DNA of 44,614 bases from Eubacteriales bacterium (GCA_030529655.1 JAUMWJ010000013.1:1-44614), one strand, 5' to 3'. Counted from the first letter of the stretch, positions 1 through 8,453 are shown. Numbers and translations: made by a program. The notes: generated by a model from the letters alone, not told the origin.

Positions 1-93
1 TTCTCGCCTCCTTTCCAGAGGATAGTGTCCTCTAATTGTGCTCGACATAACTGACACCAAAATGTTCCTGCTTACAGCGTAAATTATAAAAAA

Positions 94-121
94 ATAACTG
101 TCCCCATTTGGGGACAGTTAT
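94..121. repeat. Perfect 12-bp inverted repeat with 4-nt loop
   Basis: Arms 94-105 and 110-121 are exactly complementary around the loop ATTT, giving a stable hairpin just outside the left end of the IS3 element. The arm GGGGACAGTTAT resembles the inner part of the IS left end (GGGGACACC at 154-162), so it may be a relic of an older insertion end. No gene is visible in 1-134 and no clear U-tract follows the stem, so I do not call it a terminator. Confidence 0.6.
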
Positions 122-134
122 CTGACACGCCCCC

Positions 135-162
135 TGTCAAGTAGACAATTATTGGGGACACC
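135..162. repeat. Left terminal inverted repeat of the IS3 element
   Basis: The segment contains GTAGACA and ends GGGGACACC. It matches the reverse complement of 1505-1535, apart from an indel of about two bases and a few substitutions. It lies immediately 3' of the orfB stop codon, as usual for IS3 elements. Confidence 0.6.
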
Positions 163-164
163 AG

Positions 165-1037
165 TTATGCCACATAGGCAGAACGGTACTCCATAGGGGT
201 TTGTCCTGTTTTGAGCTGTATACGCTCATTGTTGTAAAAATAAATATATTCATCCACAAGTGCTTTAGCTTCGTCATATGTTTGTGGCCTTGCTCTGTAA
301 ATACACTCCGTCTTAAGCATGCTGAAGAAGTTTTCGGCGCAGGCATTATCATAAGGACACCCTACCGCGGACATAGACGGCGTAATACCATTCGCTTTTG
401 CAACATTGTAATATGCCCGTGAAGTGTATTGAAAGCCATTATCGCTATGCAGGATAAGATTTCCACAGGGTTTAGTGTTCTTCACTGCTGCGCGTACCGT
501 TTCAATTACCAGACTTGCAGGCATTTGCGTGGCATATTTGTAACCAACTATGCTATTGTCATAGAGATCCTTGATCATCGACAAATACAAAACACCTTGC
601 TTCGTCTGAATGTAGGAAATATCTGTCACTCACTTCTCATTCGGTCGTGTTGCAGTAAAATTACGTGCCAGTTCATTGTTGTAGTGGGTATATGTATTAC
701 AATCATAATGACGAAAATGTTTCCGCTTTCTTATAGCAAACAGATTGTATTTGCGCATGATTCGAAGAACCGCCTTGTGATTAATAACCAACCCGGTTTC
801 TCTAAGCAACCACATCTTCACACGGCGGTAGCCATAGGTCCTATGCGCTTTTTTATGGCATTCAATAATTAAATCCGCAATGATCCGGTCCTTGTCCGGT
901 TTATCTTTTCGTTTTAACCATTTGTAATATCCGCTACGGGATACTTCAAGAAGCTCGCATAATTCTTTGACTGTAAAACGATCTCTGAACCGGTGAATTA
1001 CTTTGTACCGGAGTTCTTTGCATCCCACCTTTCGCAT
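165..1037 (-). pseudogene. IS3-family transposase OrfB, interrupted by an in-frame TGA
   Basis: The integrase ORF is open from 1037 except for one TGA at 630-632. The upstream part (135 aa) holds the HTH_21-like region (SGYYKWLKRKDKPDKDR, HRTYGYRRVKMWL). The downstream part (154 aa) holds the whole rve/DDE core: TDISYI, LHSDNGFQYTS and the E of NACAENFFSMLKTE. Family members normally read NEKWVTDI at the junction, so the stop is a single TGG-to-TGA change at a conserved tryptophan. Neighbouring genes use TGG for Trp and TGA as a stop, so recoding is unlikely. The downstream half could in theory restart at an internal start codon, but a catalytic core without its N-terminus is not expected to be active. 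Confidence 0.85.
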
Positions 1038-1501
1038 TCTTCCAGAAAAGCCCGTAATACCTCATTCTCTATTTCCAACTGCCGTATTTTCTCTTCGGGT
1101 GTGTTAGGTTGTGGCTTTCGAGGTCTTCCTCTTTTCCGATTGGTCAGTCCTTCTTCTCCGCGATGCTGGTAATCTGAAAACCATTGCTTCAGCATACGAT
1201 ATTGAACGCCTGTTTCTCGTGTCAGATCTGCTATAGATATGCCATCCTCGAAGTGCCGTTTAATCACTTTCAGCTTATATTCTGCTGAGTAATATTTTGT
1301 GTTTTTCAGCGACTCTTTTCCGTGTTCACGATAATCTTTCAGCAAACGACAAAGATGGCTTTTACTGATGTCATATTCTTCACATATGGCTTTTAGTGTC
1401 TTATAGTTTTCTACGCGTGCCCTAACGATGTTAAGTTTTTCCTCGTATGTGAACTGATATTTTCCCATTTCTTTCAACTCCTTGACTCTTTTATTATACA
1501 T
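998..1501 (-). CDS. IS3-family transposase OrfA (helix-turn-helix)
   Basis: A basic protein of about 167 residues. An N-terminal segment (GKYQFTYEEKLNIV) is followed by two helix-turn-helix-like units (AICEEYDISKSHLCRLL and IADLTRETGVQYRMLKQWF), a basic linker (NRKRGRPRKP) and a C-terminal leucine-zipper-like stretch (EEKIRQLEIENEVLRAFL). This is the normal architecture of IS150-type OrfA, which binds the terminal repeats. I chose the ATG at 1501 because AGGAG lies 8 nt upstream; an in-frame ATG at 1528 has no ribosome site and would run into the terminal repeat. It overlaps orfB by 40 nt in a different frame, the arrangement that allows -1 frameshifting to an OrfAB fusion, although I did not find a textbook slippery heptamer. 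Confidence 0.85.
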   Translation of the reverse strand: MYNKRVKELKEMGKYQFTYEEKLNIVRARVENYKTLKAICEEYDISKSHLCRLLKDYREHGKESLKNTKYYSAEYKLKVIKRHFEDGISIADLTRETGVQYRMLKQWFSDYQHRGEEGLTNRKRGRPRKPQPNTPEEKIRQLEIENEVLRAFLEECERWDAKNSGTK

Positions 1502-1504
1502 CAA

Positions 1505-1535
1505 GGTGTCTCCTATTTTCATGTCCACCTTTTAG
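1505..1535. repeat. Right terminal inverted repeat of the IS3 element
   Basis: It starts GGTGTCTCC and contains TGTCCACC. It lies just upstream of the orfA start and includes the orfA ribosome site (AGGAG on the minus strand). Confidence 0.6.
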
Positions 1536-1574
1536 GTAGCATATCAATCTGAGTGGGCTGATGGCAAATAGGCG

Positions 1575-1603
1575 TTTACACGATATGGCGAAAATGATAT
1601 AAT
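1575..1603 (+). promoter_or_regulatory. Sigma-A promoter for the sigma/anti-sigma operon
   Basis: TTTACA (1575-1580), a 17-bp spacer and TATAAT (1598-1603), with an upstream TG at 1595-1596 making an extended -10. It lies 24 bp before the sigma-factor ATG and just outside the IS right end, so the insertion removed any regulatory DNA further upstream. Confidence 0.75.
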
Positions 1604-1626
1604 TTTTGCGATGGGTGGTGATTTCC

Positions 1627-2163
1627 ATGATTATCTATTTACAGATGATAGAAAGTGATGCGGATAAAACTAAGTTTGAACAGCTTTACACGGCCTACAA
1701 GGGATTGATGTTCCACGTCGCTTTATCCATATTGAAAAACGAACCGGATGCCGAAGATGCGGTTCATCAAGCATTTCTATCCGTTATTGAGAATCTGAAA
1801 AAAATATCTGATGTCAGGTGTCCAAAAACGAGGGCCTACATCGTTATTATTACAGAGCGCAAAGCAATCGATATGATTCGCAGTCGGTCAAAATTAGTAG
1901 ACATGGCATTTGAGGAAAACTCGTTTGGTATTGATATTTCGCTGCCCGGCGATCATGGTTTGGGTGATGCGATGGCACAGCTGCCGGCTGCCTATCGTGA
2001 GATTCTGCTGCTGCGCTACTATAACGGGTACTCTGTTCGAGAGCTTGCACCGATGCTACACATGAAAAAGGATGCGGCACAAAAGCTGCTGTGGCGCGCC
2101 AAAAAAGCATTACAGAAAAACATGGAAGGGGATGAGCAAAATGGCCAGCATGCCTTGGACTGA
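1627..2163 (+). CDS. RNA polymerase sigma factor, ECF type
   Basis: A sigma-70-family protein of 178 residues. Region 2 is recognisable (KFEQLYTAYKGLMFHVALSI, then EPDAEDAVHQAFLSV) and region 4 is a typical promoter-reading HTH (LPAAYREILLLRYYNGYSVR followed by LAPMLHMKKDAAQKLLWRAK). It would direct RNA polymerase to a small regulon, held inactive by the anti-sigma factor encoded next. I chose the ATG at 1627 over the ATG at 1606 because GGGTGGTG lies 6-13 nt upstream and the family normally starts with a short MIxYLQMIE-type leader. The 3' end overlaps the next gene by about 30 nt, implying coupled translation. The IS3 element is directly upstream. Confidence 0.9.
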   Translation: MIIYLQMIESDADKTKFEQLYTAYKGLMFHVALSILKNEPDAEDAVHQAFLSVIENLKKISDVRCPKTRAYIVIITERKAIDMIRSRSKLVDMAFEENSFGIDISLPGDHGLGDAMAQLPAAYREILLLRYYNGYSVRELAPMLHMKKDAAQKLLWRAKKALQKNMEGDEQNGQHALD

Positions 2164-2845
2164 ACAGGATTTGTCCGGTGCTGCAAAGTGTGTGGCGGAA
2201 TCGATGCTGCAGTCATTCCCATCTCCCAGTGAATGTGAACATGCGTTTTCAGATAATTTTGAACAAAGCATGGAATTGTTACTGAGGAAAAGCAAGCGTA
2301 TGGCTACTGCACATAAAGTGTGGCAGCGTGTTGCAGCAGTACTGATTGTGGCAATTCTGTCCCTCAGTACATGGCTGACGGTTGATGTAGAAGCACGAGA
2401 ACGCGTGTTTCAATGGTTGAAAGAAACATATGAAAATCTCATTGTTTATAGATTTGATGGCGGCCAGACTGACGAAGCCTTCCCGACATATGAACCTTCA
2501 TGGATTCCGGACGGTTTCACAATACAGCAAAGCAATTACAATACGGGACATACCTGTGATATCTATATGAACGAGAATAGCGGCGAGATCTTCCTGATTG
2601 AATGTTCTTTCATGGATAATGCCGCAATGAGCATGACAGTGAATAACCCATCCGCAAAACCGGTTCAACATGATATCAACGGCATTCCCGGCGATTTTTA
2701 CGATGCAGATGAAAACTCCACAAACCGTTCACTCATTTGGGTCGACGAAGGCCGTGCTATGGTATTTGATATTCAAGGTAATGTCAGTGAACAGGACATG
2801 GTGCACATAGCGCGTAGCCTTGTTTTGTCAGATTCCACAAAATAA
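2132..2845 (+). CDS. Anti-sigma factor with DUF4367 domain
   Basis: A single-pass membrane protein of about 237 residues. The N-terminus would bind the sigma factor, one hydrophobic segment (VAAVLIVAILSLSTWLTV, about residues 67-84) crosses the membrane, and the extracytoplasmic C-terminus is a DUF4367 domain (YEPSWIPDGF, then WVDEGRAMVFDIQG and a terminal VHIARSL). Sigma factor plus DUF4367 protein is a standard clostridial pair in which an external signal releases the sigma factor. The start is either ATG 2132 or ATG 2141; the purine-rich GGAAGGGG at 2124-2131 is better spaced for 2141. It overlaps the sigma gene in another frame, so the two are certainly cotranscribed. Confidence 0.8.
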   Translation: MSKMASMPWTEQDLSGAAKCVAESMLQSFPSPSECEHAFSDNFEQSMELLLRKSKRMATAHKVWQRVAAVLIVAILSLSTWLTVDVEARERVFQWLKETYENLIVYRFDGGQTDEAFPTYEPSWIPDGFTIQQSNYNTGHTCDIYMNENSGEIFLIECSFMDNAAMSMTVNNPSAKPVQHDINGIPGDFYDADENSTNRSLIWVDEGRAMVFDIQGNVSEQDMVHIARSLVLSDSTK

Positions 2846-2868
2846 AAAGTTTTTGAAAAATCCTGTCC

Positions 2869-2926
2869 AAAAATCTCCCCTTCCTCCGTTCTAATATATA
2901 GAAAGACGGAGAAAGGGGGGATTTTT
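2869..2926 (+). promoter_or_regulatory. Long hairpin covering the ribosome site of the secreted peptide gene
   Basis: Arms 2869-2889 and 2906-2926 pair over 21 positions (19 Watson-Crick, one G-U, one mismatch) around a 16-nt loop. The 3' arm contains the Shine-Dalgarno AAGGGGGG (2913-2920) and ends at the base before the ATG at 2927. It also ends in ATTTTT, so it could act as an attenuator or terminator after the anti-sigma gene. The same stretch holds a plausible ECF-type promoter (TGTCCA near 2864 and CTAATATATAG near 2891), which would let the sigma factor drive the downstream genes. The fold is seen in the sequence; its role is inference. Confidence 0.6.
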
Positions 2927-3280
2927 ATGAAAAAAAGGTTTATAGCTTGTGCTTTGCTTTTCAGTATAGCCTTATCCTGCATGACAATTGCTCATGCTGC
3001 AAGCGTTCGTACCATTACGTCTACAGCTGGATTGGCGTTTAGCGGAACAACTGCCACATGTAGTGTGACAATTTCGGAACCCGGAAAAACGATAAGCGCA
3101 ACCTTACAGCTTTGGCAGGGAAACACATTGGTTTCTTCTTGGAGTGCATCTAATTCATCAGTATTATACATCTCAAGAACACATAGTGTTTCAAGGGGAA
3201 AGACATACACTGTGAAAGCGGCCTATACTATTAATGGGACGACCCATACAGTAACACCAGTGACTAAAACATGTCCCTAA
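2927..3280 (+). CDS. Small secreted protein, unknown function
   Basis: A 117-residue protein with a clear signal peptide (MKKRFIACALLFSIALSC, cleavage near AHAA). The mature part is Ser/Thr-rich and beta-strand-like with a C-terminal Cys, and includes LYISRTHSVSRGKTYTVKAA. The next protein contains the related NISRTHTAVYVRF, so the two appear to be distant paralogues. The gene follows the hairpin that covers its ribosome site. Position inside a sigma/anti-sigma and ABC-transporter cluster suggests an exported product or envelope-stress output; a bacteriocin-like peptide is possible but not shown by any motif I recognise. Confidence 0.7.
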   Translation: MKKRFIACALLFSIALSCMTIAHAASVRTITSTAGLAFSGTTATCSVTISEPGKTISATLQLWQGNTLVSSWSASNSSVLYISRTHSVSRGKTYTVKAAYTINGTTHTVTPVTKTCP

Positions 3281-3421
3281 TCAATCCCGAGCAAAAGATA
3301 AGTGGAGCTTGATTAAAAAATGGAATGGTGGCATACCAATGCAAATCTCTAAACCCTTTTACATATTTCCGTTTTTTGGTAGGCATCACGCAAGTACTCT
3401 GTGAACAAAAGGAGACAAAAC

Positions 3422-3859
3422 ATGAAAATTCAGAAAATTCTTCTAAGCCTAACCTTGGTTATGGCGCTTTCATTTATTTTTTGCACTCAGGCGTTCGCGG
3501 CTACCCAACGTGCAAGCGGTAGTACAACAGTAGTGTTAAATGGAGCAAATTATACCTGTAAGGCGTATGCTTATACAGACGGAACCAAAGAATGCGGCTA
3601 CACGACAGCCAGTACAACGGCGAATATTTCTCGAACGCATACAGCGGTGTATGTCCGGTTTAAAACAGCGTCTGACGGAAACTACTTGGGTGTTGGCAAT
3701 ATGATATCTAAGCCCGCACAGAGTGGACTCACATATTCGCTCTATACTAATTGCCCATATTCGGTCACAGGTTTTTTGGGTATTAGAGGACCTGTAATTT
3801 TCCGTGGCAGTGGTGTAGCGAAAGAAGTATCACTTTCTTGGGGACAGCTGGCAAGTTAA
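3422..3859 (+). CDS. Small secreted protein, unknown function
   Basis: A 145-residue protein with a signal peptide (MKIQKILLSLTLVMALSF, cleavage near AFAA). The mature region carries three cysteines and a strand-rich sequence (YTCKAYAYTDGTKECGYTT, NISRTHTAVYVRF). The ATG at 3422 is preceded by AAAGGAGA, which excludes the upstream GTG at 3401. It shares the ISRTH motif with the gene before it. The preceding 141 bp hold no gene and only weak inverted repeats. No known family is recognised. Confidence 0.7.
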   Translation: MKIQKILLSLTLVMALSFIFCTQAFAATQRASGSTTVVLNGANYTCKAYAYTDGTKECGYTTASTTANISRTHTAVYVRFKTASDGNYLGVGNMISKPAQSGLTYSLYTNCPYSVTGFLGIRGPVIFRGSGVAKEVSLSWGQLAS

Positions 3860-3866
3860 AAGATAA

Positions 3867-4043
3867 CGCATTTATCTGAAAGGCACCATACACTATCAAG
3901 CTTATCGGAAATACGTTGTAGCTTATGGTGGAAAGAACGCTGGCAAAGGCGCGGCAACAGTTTGGGCGAGTCAAATACTTCAAAAGATACTTTGCCTCGC
4001 TCAAACTTCAGCCTACTATTCGAGCAATGTAAGTGTCTTATGA
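3867..4043 (+). pseudogene. Possible remnant of a third small secreted protein
   Basis: A frame open for 58 codons between a TAA and a TGA, with no ATG. Its translation (…YRKYVVAYGGKNAGKGAA, then TVWASQILQKI and AYYSSNVSVL) is protein-like rather than random, and similar in character to the mature parts of the two preceding proteins. A gene that lost its 5' end or was frameshifted is the simplest reading. The evidence is only composition and position. Confidence 0.25.
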
Positions 4044-4087
4044 AAAACCATATCGAGCAGACAGTGTTTAGAGAAAAGGAAAGAATT

Positions 4088-5227
4088 ATGCGAAAGATGA
4101 TCTATTTGTGCTTTATAGCGGCGATATTTATGCTAAGTGGTTGCCAGGCAGGTACCGAATCGCCTGACGATAAGGGAACGCCAACCTCGGTGCGAGTATC
4201 GGAAAACATTGTAGCTACTGCGGTGATGGACGGAGATGATTTCTTCGCTTCACCCACAAATGACGGAGTTTATTTTCCATCAGAATTTGCTACTTACTTC
4301 GACTTTGATTCTGCAGATACTGTGACACTTTGCTCTCAATCTGGTTGCCTGCACACAGATAATACATGCGCAGCTTGGCTGGGAGATATATCGCTTTTTG
4401 CTGAGTATCATGGGCGATGGTATGTTGTATCCACGACAGAGAATAACGGATTTACCCTAGATGAAGTCTCTTATAAAGATCGGGAGAGAAAAACGGTTTG
4501 CTCCTTAGAGGGAGAAAGCTCGCATGGGCTGTTTCCGGTCAGCGCAGGCTTTTCTGCCGGTTACGCCTATATATCAGTACAGGATTTGTCATTCTCGGCG
4601 GAGAGTGATGAGTCAGAGAACAGGTTATATCGTGTCGATATAAAGAACGGAGAGAAGGATCTGCTTTTTTGTGACACGGAGTTGGAATGCTTCAGATTCT
4701 TGGGCGCATCTTCTAATCAAATAGCTATCTTGTATACAAAATATGATGATACATCCTATCAGAATGCCACATATGAGTTAAGAATCTATGATTCCAACTA
4801 CAGTGAGTATACAACAATAACAAGCAGTGAATTGGGTTATTTGCCAACTATTGATCCTAAGGCATGCTACGGGAGTCTACTCATCTATCAGGCAAATAAT
4901 GAGTTTTGGTTATACGATTTTGAGTCTTCGACATCGCAAAAATTAAGTGAGCAGGAAAATGTTGTGAACTATTGGCTCGTTGACGGAAAACTATTTACCA
5001 TAGTAGACCAGGGCAAGGCGTTTACACTGTTTTTTGTAGATTTAAACGGAGGTGAACCGACTGAAATATCCGCCCAGCGCGGCAATGAGGCAATTCAGTT
5101 TTCGTTAATGCAGGAAACGCAGAATTATTTTATCGGAATATATAGGGGACAAATATGCTTCATTAAAAAAACATTGTTTTATAACGGGAAGTATGAAGAG
5201 GCAGCAAACTTGTACCAAAACAATTAG
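4088..5227 (+). CDS. Lipoprotein, probable beta-propeller-like, unknown function
   Basis: A 379-residue protein. The signal peptide ends in the lipobox LSGC (Cys about residue 19), so it should be anchored to the outer face of the membrane. The mature protein has repeated strand-turn units typical of a propeller or WD-like sensor (FHGRWYVV-like, GYAYISVQDL, RLYRVDIKNGEKD, ELRIYDSNY, FWLYDFES, DGKLFTIVD). I chose ATG 4088 because a lipobox follows at the right distance and AAGGAAAG precedes it; an upstream ATG at 3962 would add 42 residues that hide the signal peptide. It precedes the ABC genes by 50 bp and is probably cotranscribed with them. Confidence 0.75.
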   Translation: MRKMIYLCFIAAIFMLSGCQAGTESPDDKGTPTSVRVSENIVATAVMDGDDFFASPTNDGVYFPSEFATYFDFDSADTVTLCSQSGCLHTDNTCAAWLGDISLFAEYHGRWYVVSTTENNGFTLDEVSYKDRERKTVCSLEGESSHGLFPVSAGFSAGYAYISVQDLSFSAESDESENRLYRVDIKNGEKDLLFCDTELECFRFLGASSNQIAILYTKYDDTSYQNATYELRIYDSNYSEYTTITSSELGYLPTIDPKACYGSLLIYQANNEFWLYDFESSTSQKLSEQENVVNYWLVDGKLFTIVDQGKAFTLFFVDLNGGEPTEISAQRGNEAIQFSLMQETQNYFIGIYRGQICFIKKTLFYNGKYEEAANLYQNN

Positions 5228-5277
5228 GCCGCGTGAAATGATCACGCAATGCCACTTTATTTCTGCGTGAGGTAAAA

Positions 5278-6147
5278 ATGGAACTGAATTTTCAAAAGGT
5301 ATCTAAATTCTATGGAAACAAAAAGGCGTTGAATCCTTTTTCGGCGACACTTACGGAAGGCGTTTACGGTCTATTAGGGCCAAATGGCGCTGGGAAGAGT
5401 ACGCTTATGAATATTCTCACAGGAAATCTAACAGCAACTTCTGGTCAGATTCTTCTAGATGGGCATGATATTCGTGATATGAAAAAGAATTACTTTGGCC
5501 GGATCGGATATATGCCACAGCAGGAAGTGTTGTACCCCACATTCACAGTAGAACATTTTTTGTACTACATGGCTTCGCTGCACGGGATGAGTAATCAAGC
5601 CGCATCAGAACGTATAGACGAAATGTTGCTGGCTCTTGATCTGGAAGACGTCCGGAAAACACCGATAGGTCAACTTTCCGGAGGCATGAAGCGACGATTA
5701 CTGCTGGCCCAAGCAATGATTCACGAACCGGATATTTTAATTTTAGATGAACCCACCACTGGATTAGACCCCAAACAGCGAATAGCGGTGCGGAATTTGA
5801 TTGCTGAATTTGCGCGGGAAAGAATTGTTATCCTCTCTACCCATATTGTGGCTGATGTCGACTATATTGCCACAGAACTGCTATTTATCTCCAGAGGTAA
5901 TCTCTTGGAGAAAGGGTCTCCCACATCATTTTTGGATAATCTGCAAGGCCACATATGGGAGGTTACAGTCCCAACTGATTGCATGTCGCAAGTTACTCAA
6001 TCCGGGACGGTAACCGCACTTTATAAATGTAGGGATACGATTACCGTTCGCATTCTTTCAGATCAAGCACCAGTCTATCCTTGTAAGGCCGTACCGCCAA
6101 CTCTGGAAGATGTTTATTTGAACTTTTTTAAAGACGATGAAATTTGA
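5278..6147 (+). CDS. ABC transporter ATP-binding protein
   Basis: A 289-residue ATPase with Walker A GPNGAGKST (about 34-42), Q-loop YMPQQ (about 81), signature LSGGMKRRL (about 133), Walker B ILILDEPTTGLD (about 153) and switch His in LSTHIVADVDYIA. This is the DrrA/NatA-like class that works with ABC-2 permeases in export of drugs, peptides or lipids, or in self-protection. The C-terminal 60 residues are divergent. The gene overlaps the permease gene by 11 nt. The ribosome site GTGAGG lies just upstream of the ATG. Confidence 0.92.
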   Translation: MELNFQKVSKFYGNKKALNPFSATLTEGVYGLLGPNGAGKSTLMNILTGNLTATSGQILLDGHDIRDMKKNYFGRIGYMPQQEVLYPTFTVEHFLYYMASLHGMSNQAASERIDEMLLALDLEDVRKTPIGQLSGGMKRRLLLAQAMIHEPDILILDEPTTGLDPKQRIAVRNLIAEFARERIVILSTHIVADVDYIATELLFISRGNLLEKGSPTSFLDNLQGHIWEVTVPTDCMSQVTQSGTVTALYKCRDTITVRILSDQAPVYPCKAVPPTLEDVYLNFFKDDEI

Positions 6148-8185
6148 AATTCAAAAACTATATGGCAACAGATGGGTATTGTGTCTCTTTTCAATCATTA
6201 TCATTTTGAATGGATTGTTATTTAGGCAGCATTGTCTAACATACAATGACGAATATACACTGCAACAGGTAGCCAAAGCATATGTTTTTCGGGATTCTCT
6301 TGATATCAAGCTTAATGAACTCGAAGCTTGTATAAATGGAGCGGGCAATATATATGAGGAAATGATTTCTGATAATATATATACCGAGTACGAATTACTG
6401 AAAGAAACTGCGCAACGTGTTGAACAAGCGACAAACTATTCAGACTATATTCAAAAGCTGCAAAATGAGAATAACGCAAAAATGGATCTGAGGTTATTTG
6501 AAGAAAACACGTTTGAATACAAAAGCGTTTTAAAAAGTCTGAGTACTTATCAGAAAATGGAGGCGCTTACGTTGCCGGTCGCTTTTTCGGGAGGCATTGA
6601 GCGTTTAAGTGATTTTGCCATAACGGATATCTTTTTGCTGCTATTTGGCTGTACGCCTGCATTTCTAATTGTAGCTTCCGAATTCAACTCTGGCCAGATC
6701 CTGCTACTACGCCCAACAAAAAACGGACGATTGGTATTGTTCTTACGAAAATATGGGGCCGTAGTTTTATGCATACTGGTGGGAGCGATGACACTATATG
6801 GAACCAACGTGCTGCTTGCAAAACACCAACTTGGCTTGATGAATTTAAGTTGGCCGGTACAATCTGTCTTCGGATTTCAGGCATGTCCGTATAGATTATC
6901 AATTAGGGAATATCTTTTGGCGTTCTTTGGAATAAAGCTCCTGTGGGCTTTGATGTTTACCTCACTGTTTTTTGCTTTCTGCGCAATTTGCAGACGTTAT
7001 ACAAATGTGTTTGTCGTGATGGTTGCTTTTATAGGTATAAGCGGTTTTTTACAAAATACACCCAGCCTCTGGTTGCGCACAATTCACTTATTAACCGGGT
7101 TAAAAACGCACGGATTATTTGACAGTTGTGTGTTCCTCAATTTTTTTAACATACCGTTACCCAGAGCCGTTGTTCAAAGTATGGAGATGCTTTTTGCAAC
7201 GTTTGTTTTTCAGGGAACAGGTGCTATTACCTTTTGTAAAAGAAGTTCAGCACCTTCCAAACGGAATGACTTAATTTGCTTACACAGACCCAGCCTGAAA
7301 AGTACGAGATTGCTAAGGCATGAGTTTTATAAGGCATTTATCACAAACGGAGCCTTAGTATTGCTGGTCGGCTTTGCTCTTCTGCAGACTATATTGTATC
7401 AGAATTATCCTGTCAGACAGGATCGGTATGAATACTATTATCATTACTATTCTCAAATTCTAAGTGGTTCGCCATCGGCACAAAAAGACGATTACATAAA
7501 GGAAACGTCTGCCCGTTTTGAAGAAGCGCATCAACAGCTTTCAGAGTTATTATCTACGTTGCCGGAGAATGGGATTATTTCACCACAGGTTCAAAAGCTT
7601 CAAGCAGAATTGCAGCGAGAATTTTCATTCCAGATGGCGCAATTGCAGTACAGTGGTTTGAAGGATAATATGCGCTACGTTTACAAATCCGGCTACGAAC
7701 AGTTATGGGGGAACGAAGGGCTATGCGATGATTTGCTTGATACAGTTAAACTAAGCTTGATATTATCAATACTATTGTCTGCGATTTTTTCGGCCGACAC
7801 ATACTACGGCATAGATAAATTACAGTGTTCAGCAGGGATGAAACAGCGTGTATTCCTATACAAATCAATTGTTGCAAGCACAATTCTGATTGTTGCTGCA
7901 ATAATAGCATATGCTCCTCAATATGTAGCCATTGCAGTGGGATATGGATATCCGGAGCTACTGGCTCCGGCAAGAAGCCTGGATATTTTTTTCAATATTA
8001 ATGAAATGTGGTCCTTGCAGAGTATGTTACATTTGCGCGGATTAGCTCAATTTCTGGTTGCCACATCAATAGCCGCGATTGTCATTTGTACCTCACGCAG
8101 AAAAACAAATCCCATGACAGCGGTGCTGTTGGCGGTTATTGTGACCTGCGTGCCGGTTCTTACAATATATGTTCTTATTACGTAG
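6137..8185 (+). CDS. ABC transporter permease, ABC-2-like, duplicated
   Basis: A 682-residue membrane protein. It appears to be two tandem permease halves. Each starts with a short cytoplasmic segment (KFEIQKLYGN and RLLRHEFYKAF), a transmembrane helix and a long helical extracytoplasmic domain, followed by a bundle of further helices (for example DIFLLLFGCTPAFLIVAS and LSLILSILLSAIFSAD). It partners the ATPase encoded just upstream. Such double-length permeases sit beside small secreted peptides and dedicated regulators in export/immunity modules; the substrate cannot be told from sequence. Confidence 0.85.
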   Translation: MKFEIQKLYGNRWVLCLFSIIIILNGLLFRQHCLTYNDEYTLQQVAKAYVFRDSLDIKLNELEACINGAGNIYEEMISDNIYTEYELLKETAQRVEQATNYSDYIQKLQNENNAKMDLRLFEENTFEYKSVLKSLSTYQKMEALTLPVAFSGGIERLSDFAITDIFLLLFGCTPAFLIVASEFNSGQILLLRPTKNGRLVLFLRKYGAVVLCILVGAMTLYGTNVLLAKHQLGLMNLSWPVQSVFGFQACPYRLSIREYLLAFFGIKLLWALMFTSLFFAFCAICRRYTNVFVVMVAFIGISGFLQNTPSLWLRTIHLLTGLKTHGLFDSCVFLNFFNIPLPRAVVQSMEMLFATFVFQGTGAITFCKRSSAPSKRNDLICLHRPSLKSTRLLRHEFYKAFITNGALVLLVGFALLQTILYQNYPVRQDRYEYYYHYYSQILSGSPSAQKDDYIKETSARFEEAHQQLSELLSTLPENGIISPQVQKLQAELQREFSFQMAQLQYSGLKDNMRYVYKSGYEQLWGNEGLCDDLLDTVKLSLILSILLSAIFSADTYYGIDKLQCSAGMKQRVFLYKSIVASTILIVAAIIAYAPQYVAIAVGYGYPELLAPARSLDIFFNINEMWSLQSMLHLRGLAQFLVATSIAAIVICTSRRKTNPMTAVLLAVIVTCVPVLTIYVLIT

Positions 8186-8453
8186 ATAACGGTCTATGGG
8201 CAACAGAAAGGATATACGACGCCCATGACAAAATCGTGCAAATGATTATAAACAGGCTACTTGTGCAGGTTTTAGCTTTGATAAGCAGGTTCGGTTATTA
8301 TTTGTTGAAACCGGAGGAAGACGGTAGCAATATCTGATGACCCTAATGACATTGTTTTCTGCAATGGGCATATCTAAGTAATAAATCAAAGATCTCGTGT
8401 AAATTTGTATTCACACGATAAAACAAGAAATATAATTACAAAGGAGAAAGACA
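8186..8453. other. Intergenic region with an imperfect inverted repeat
   Basis: No convincing gene. A frame open to 8337 has an ATG near 8242 but no ribosome site. TCGTGT (8395-8400) and ACACGA (8413-8418) form the ends of an imperfect inverted repeat 36 bp before the next start; it could be an operator or short stem. Confidence 0.3.

Larger units (their letters stand above)
135..1535 (-). mobile_element. IS3-family insertion sequence (IS150-like), probably inactive
   Basis: A two-ORF element transcribed leftward: orfA (HTH protein) and orfB (DDE integrase) in overlapping frames. Imperfect terminal inverted repeats enclose it: the left end reads TGTC...GTAGACA...GGGGACACC and the reverse complement of the right end reads GGTGGACA...GGAGACACC. 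I could not identify a target-site duplication, so the outer borders are uncertain by a few bases. orfB carries an in-frame stop before all catalytic residues, so the copy should not transpose by itself. Confidence 0.8.

Noticed and set aside
630-632. Readthrough of TGA as Trp in the transposase
   Set aside because: Other genes here use TGG for Trp and TGA as an ordinary stop, so a nonsense mutation is simpler.
8431-8436. TATAAT before the 333-aa secreted protein gene
   Set aside because: No -35 at proper spacing (15 or 20 bp only), and a start from it would fall in the ribosome site.
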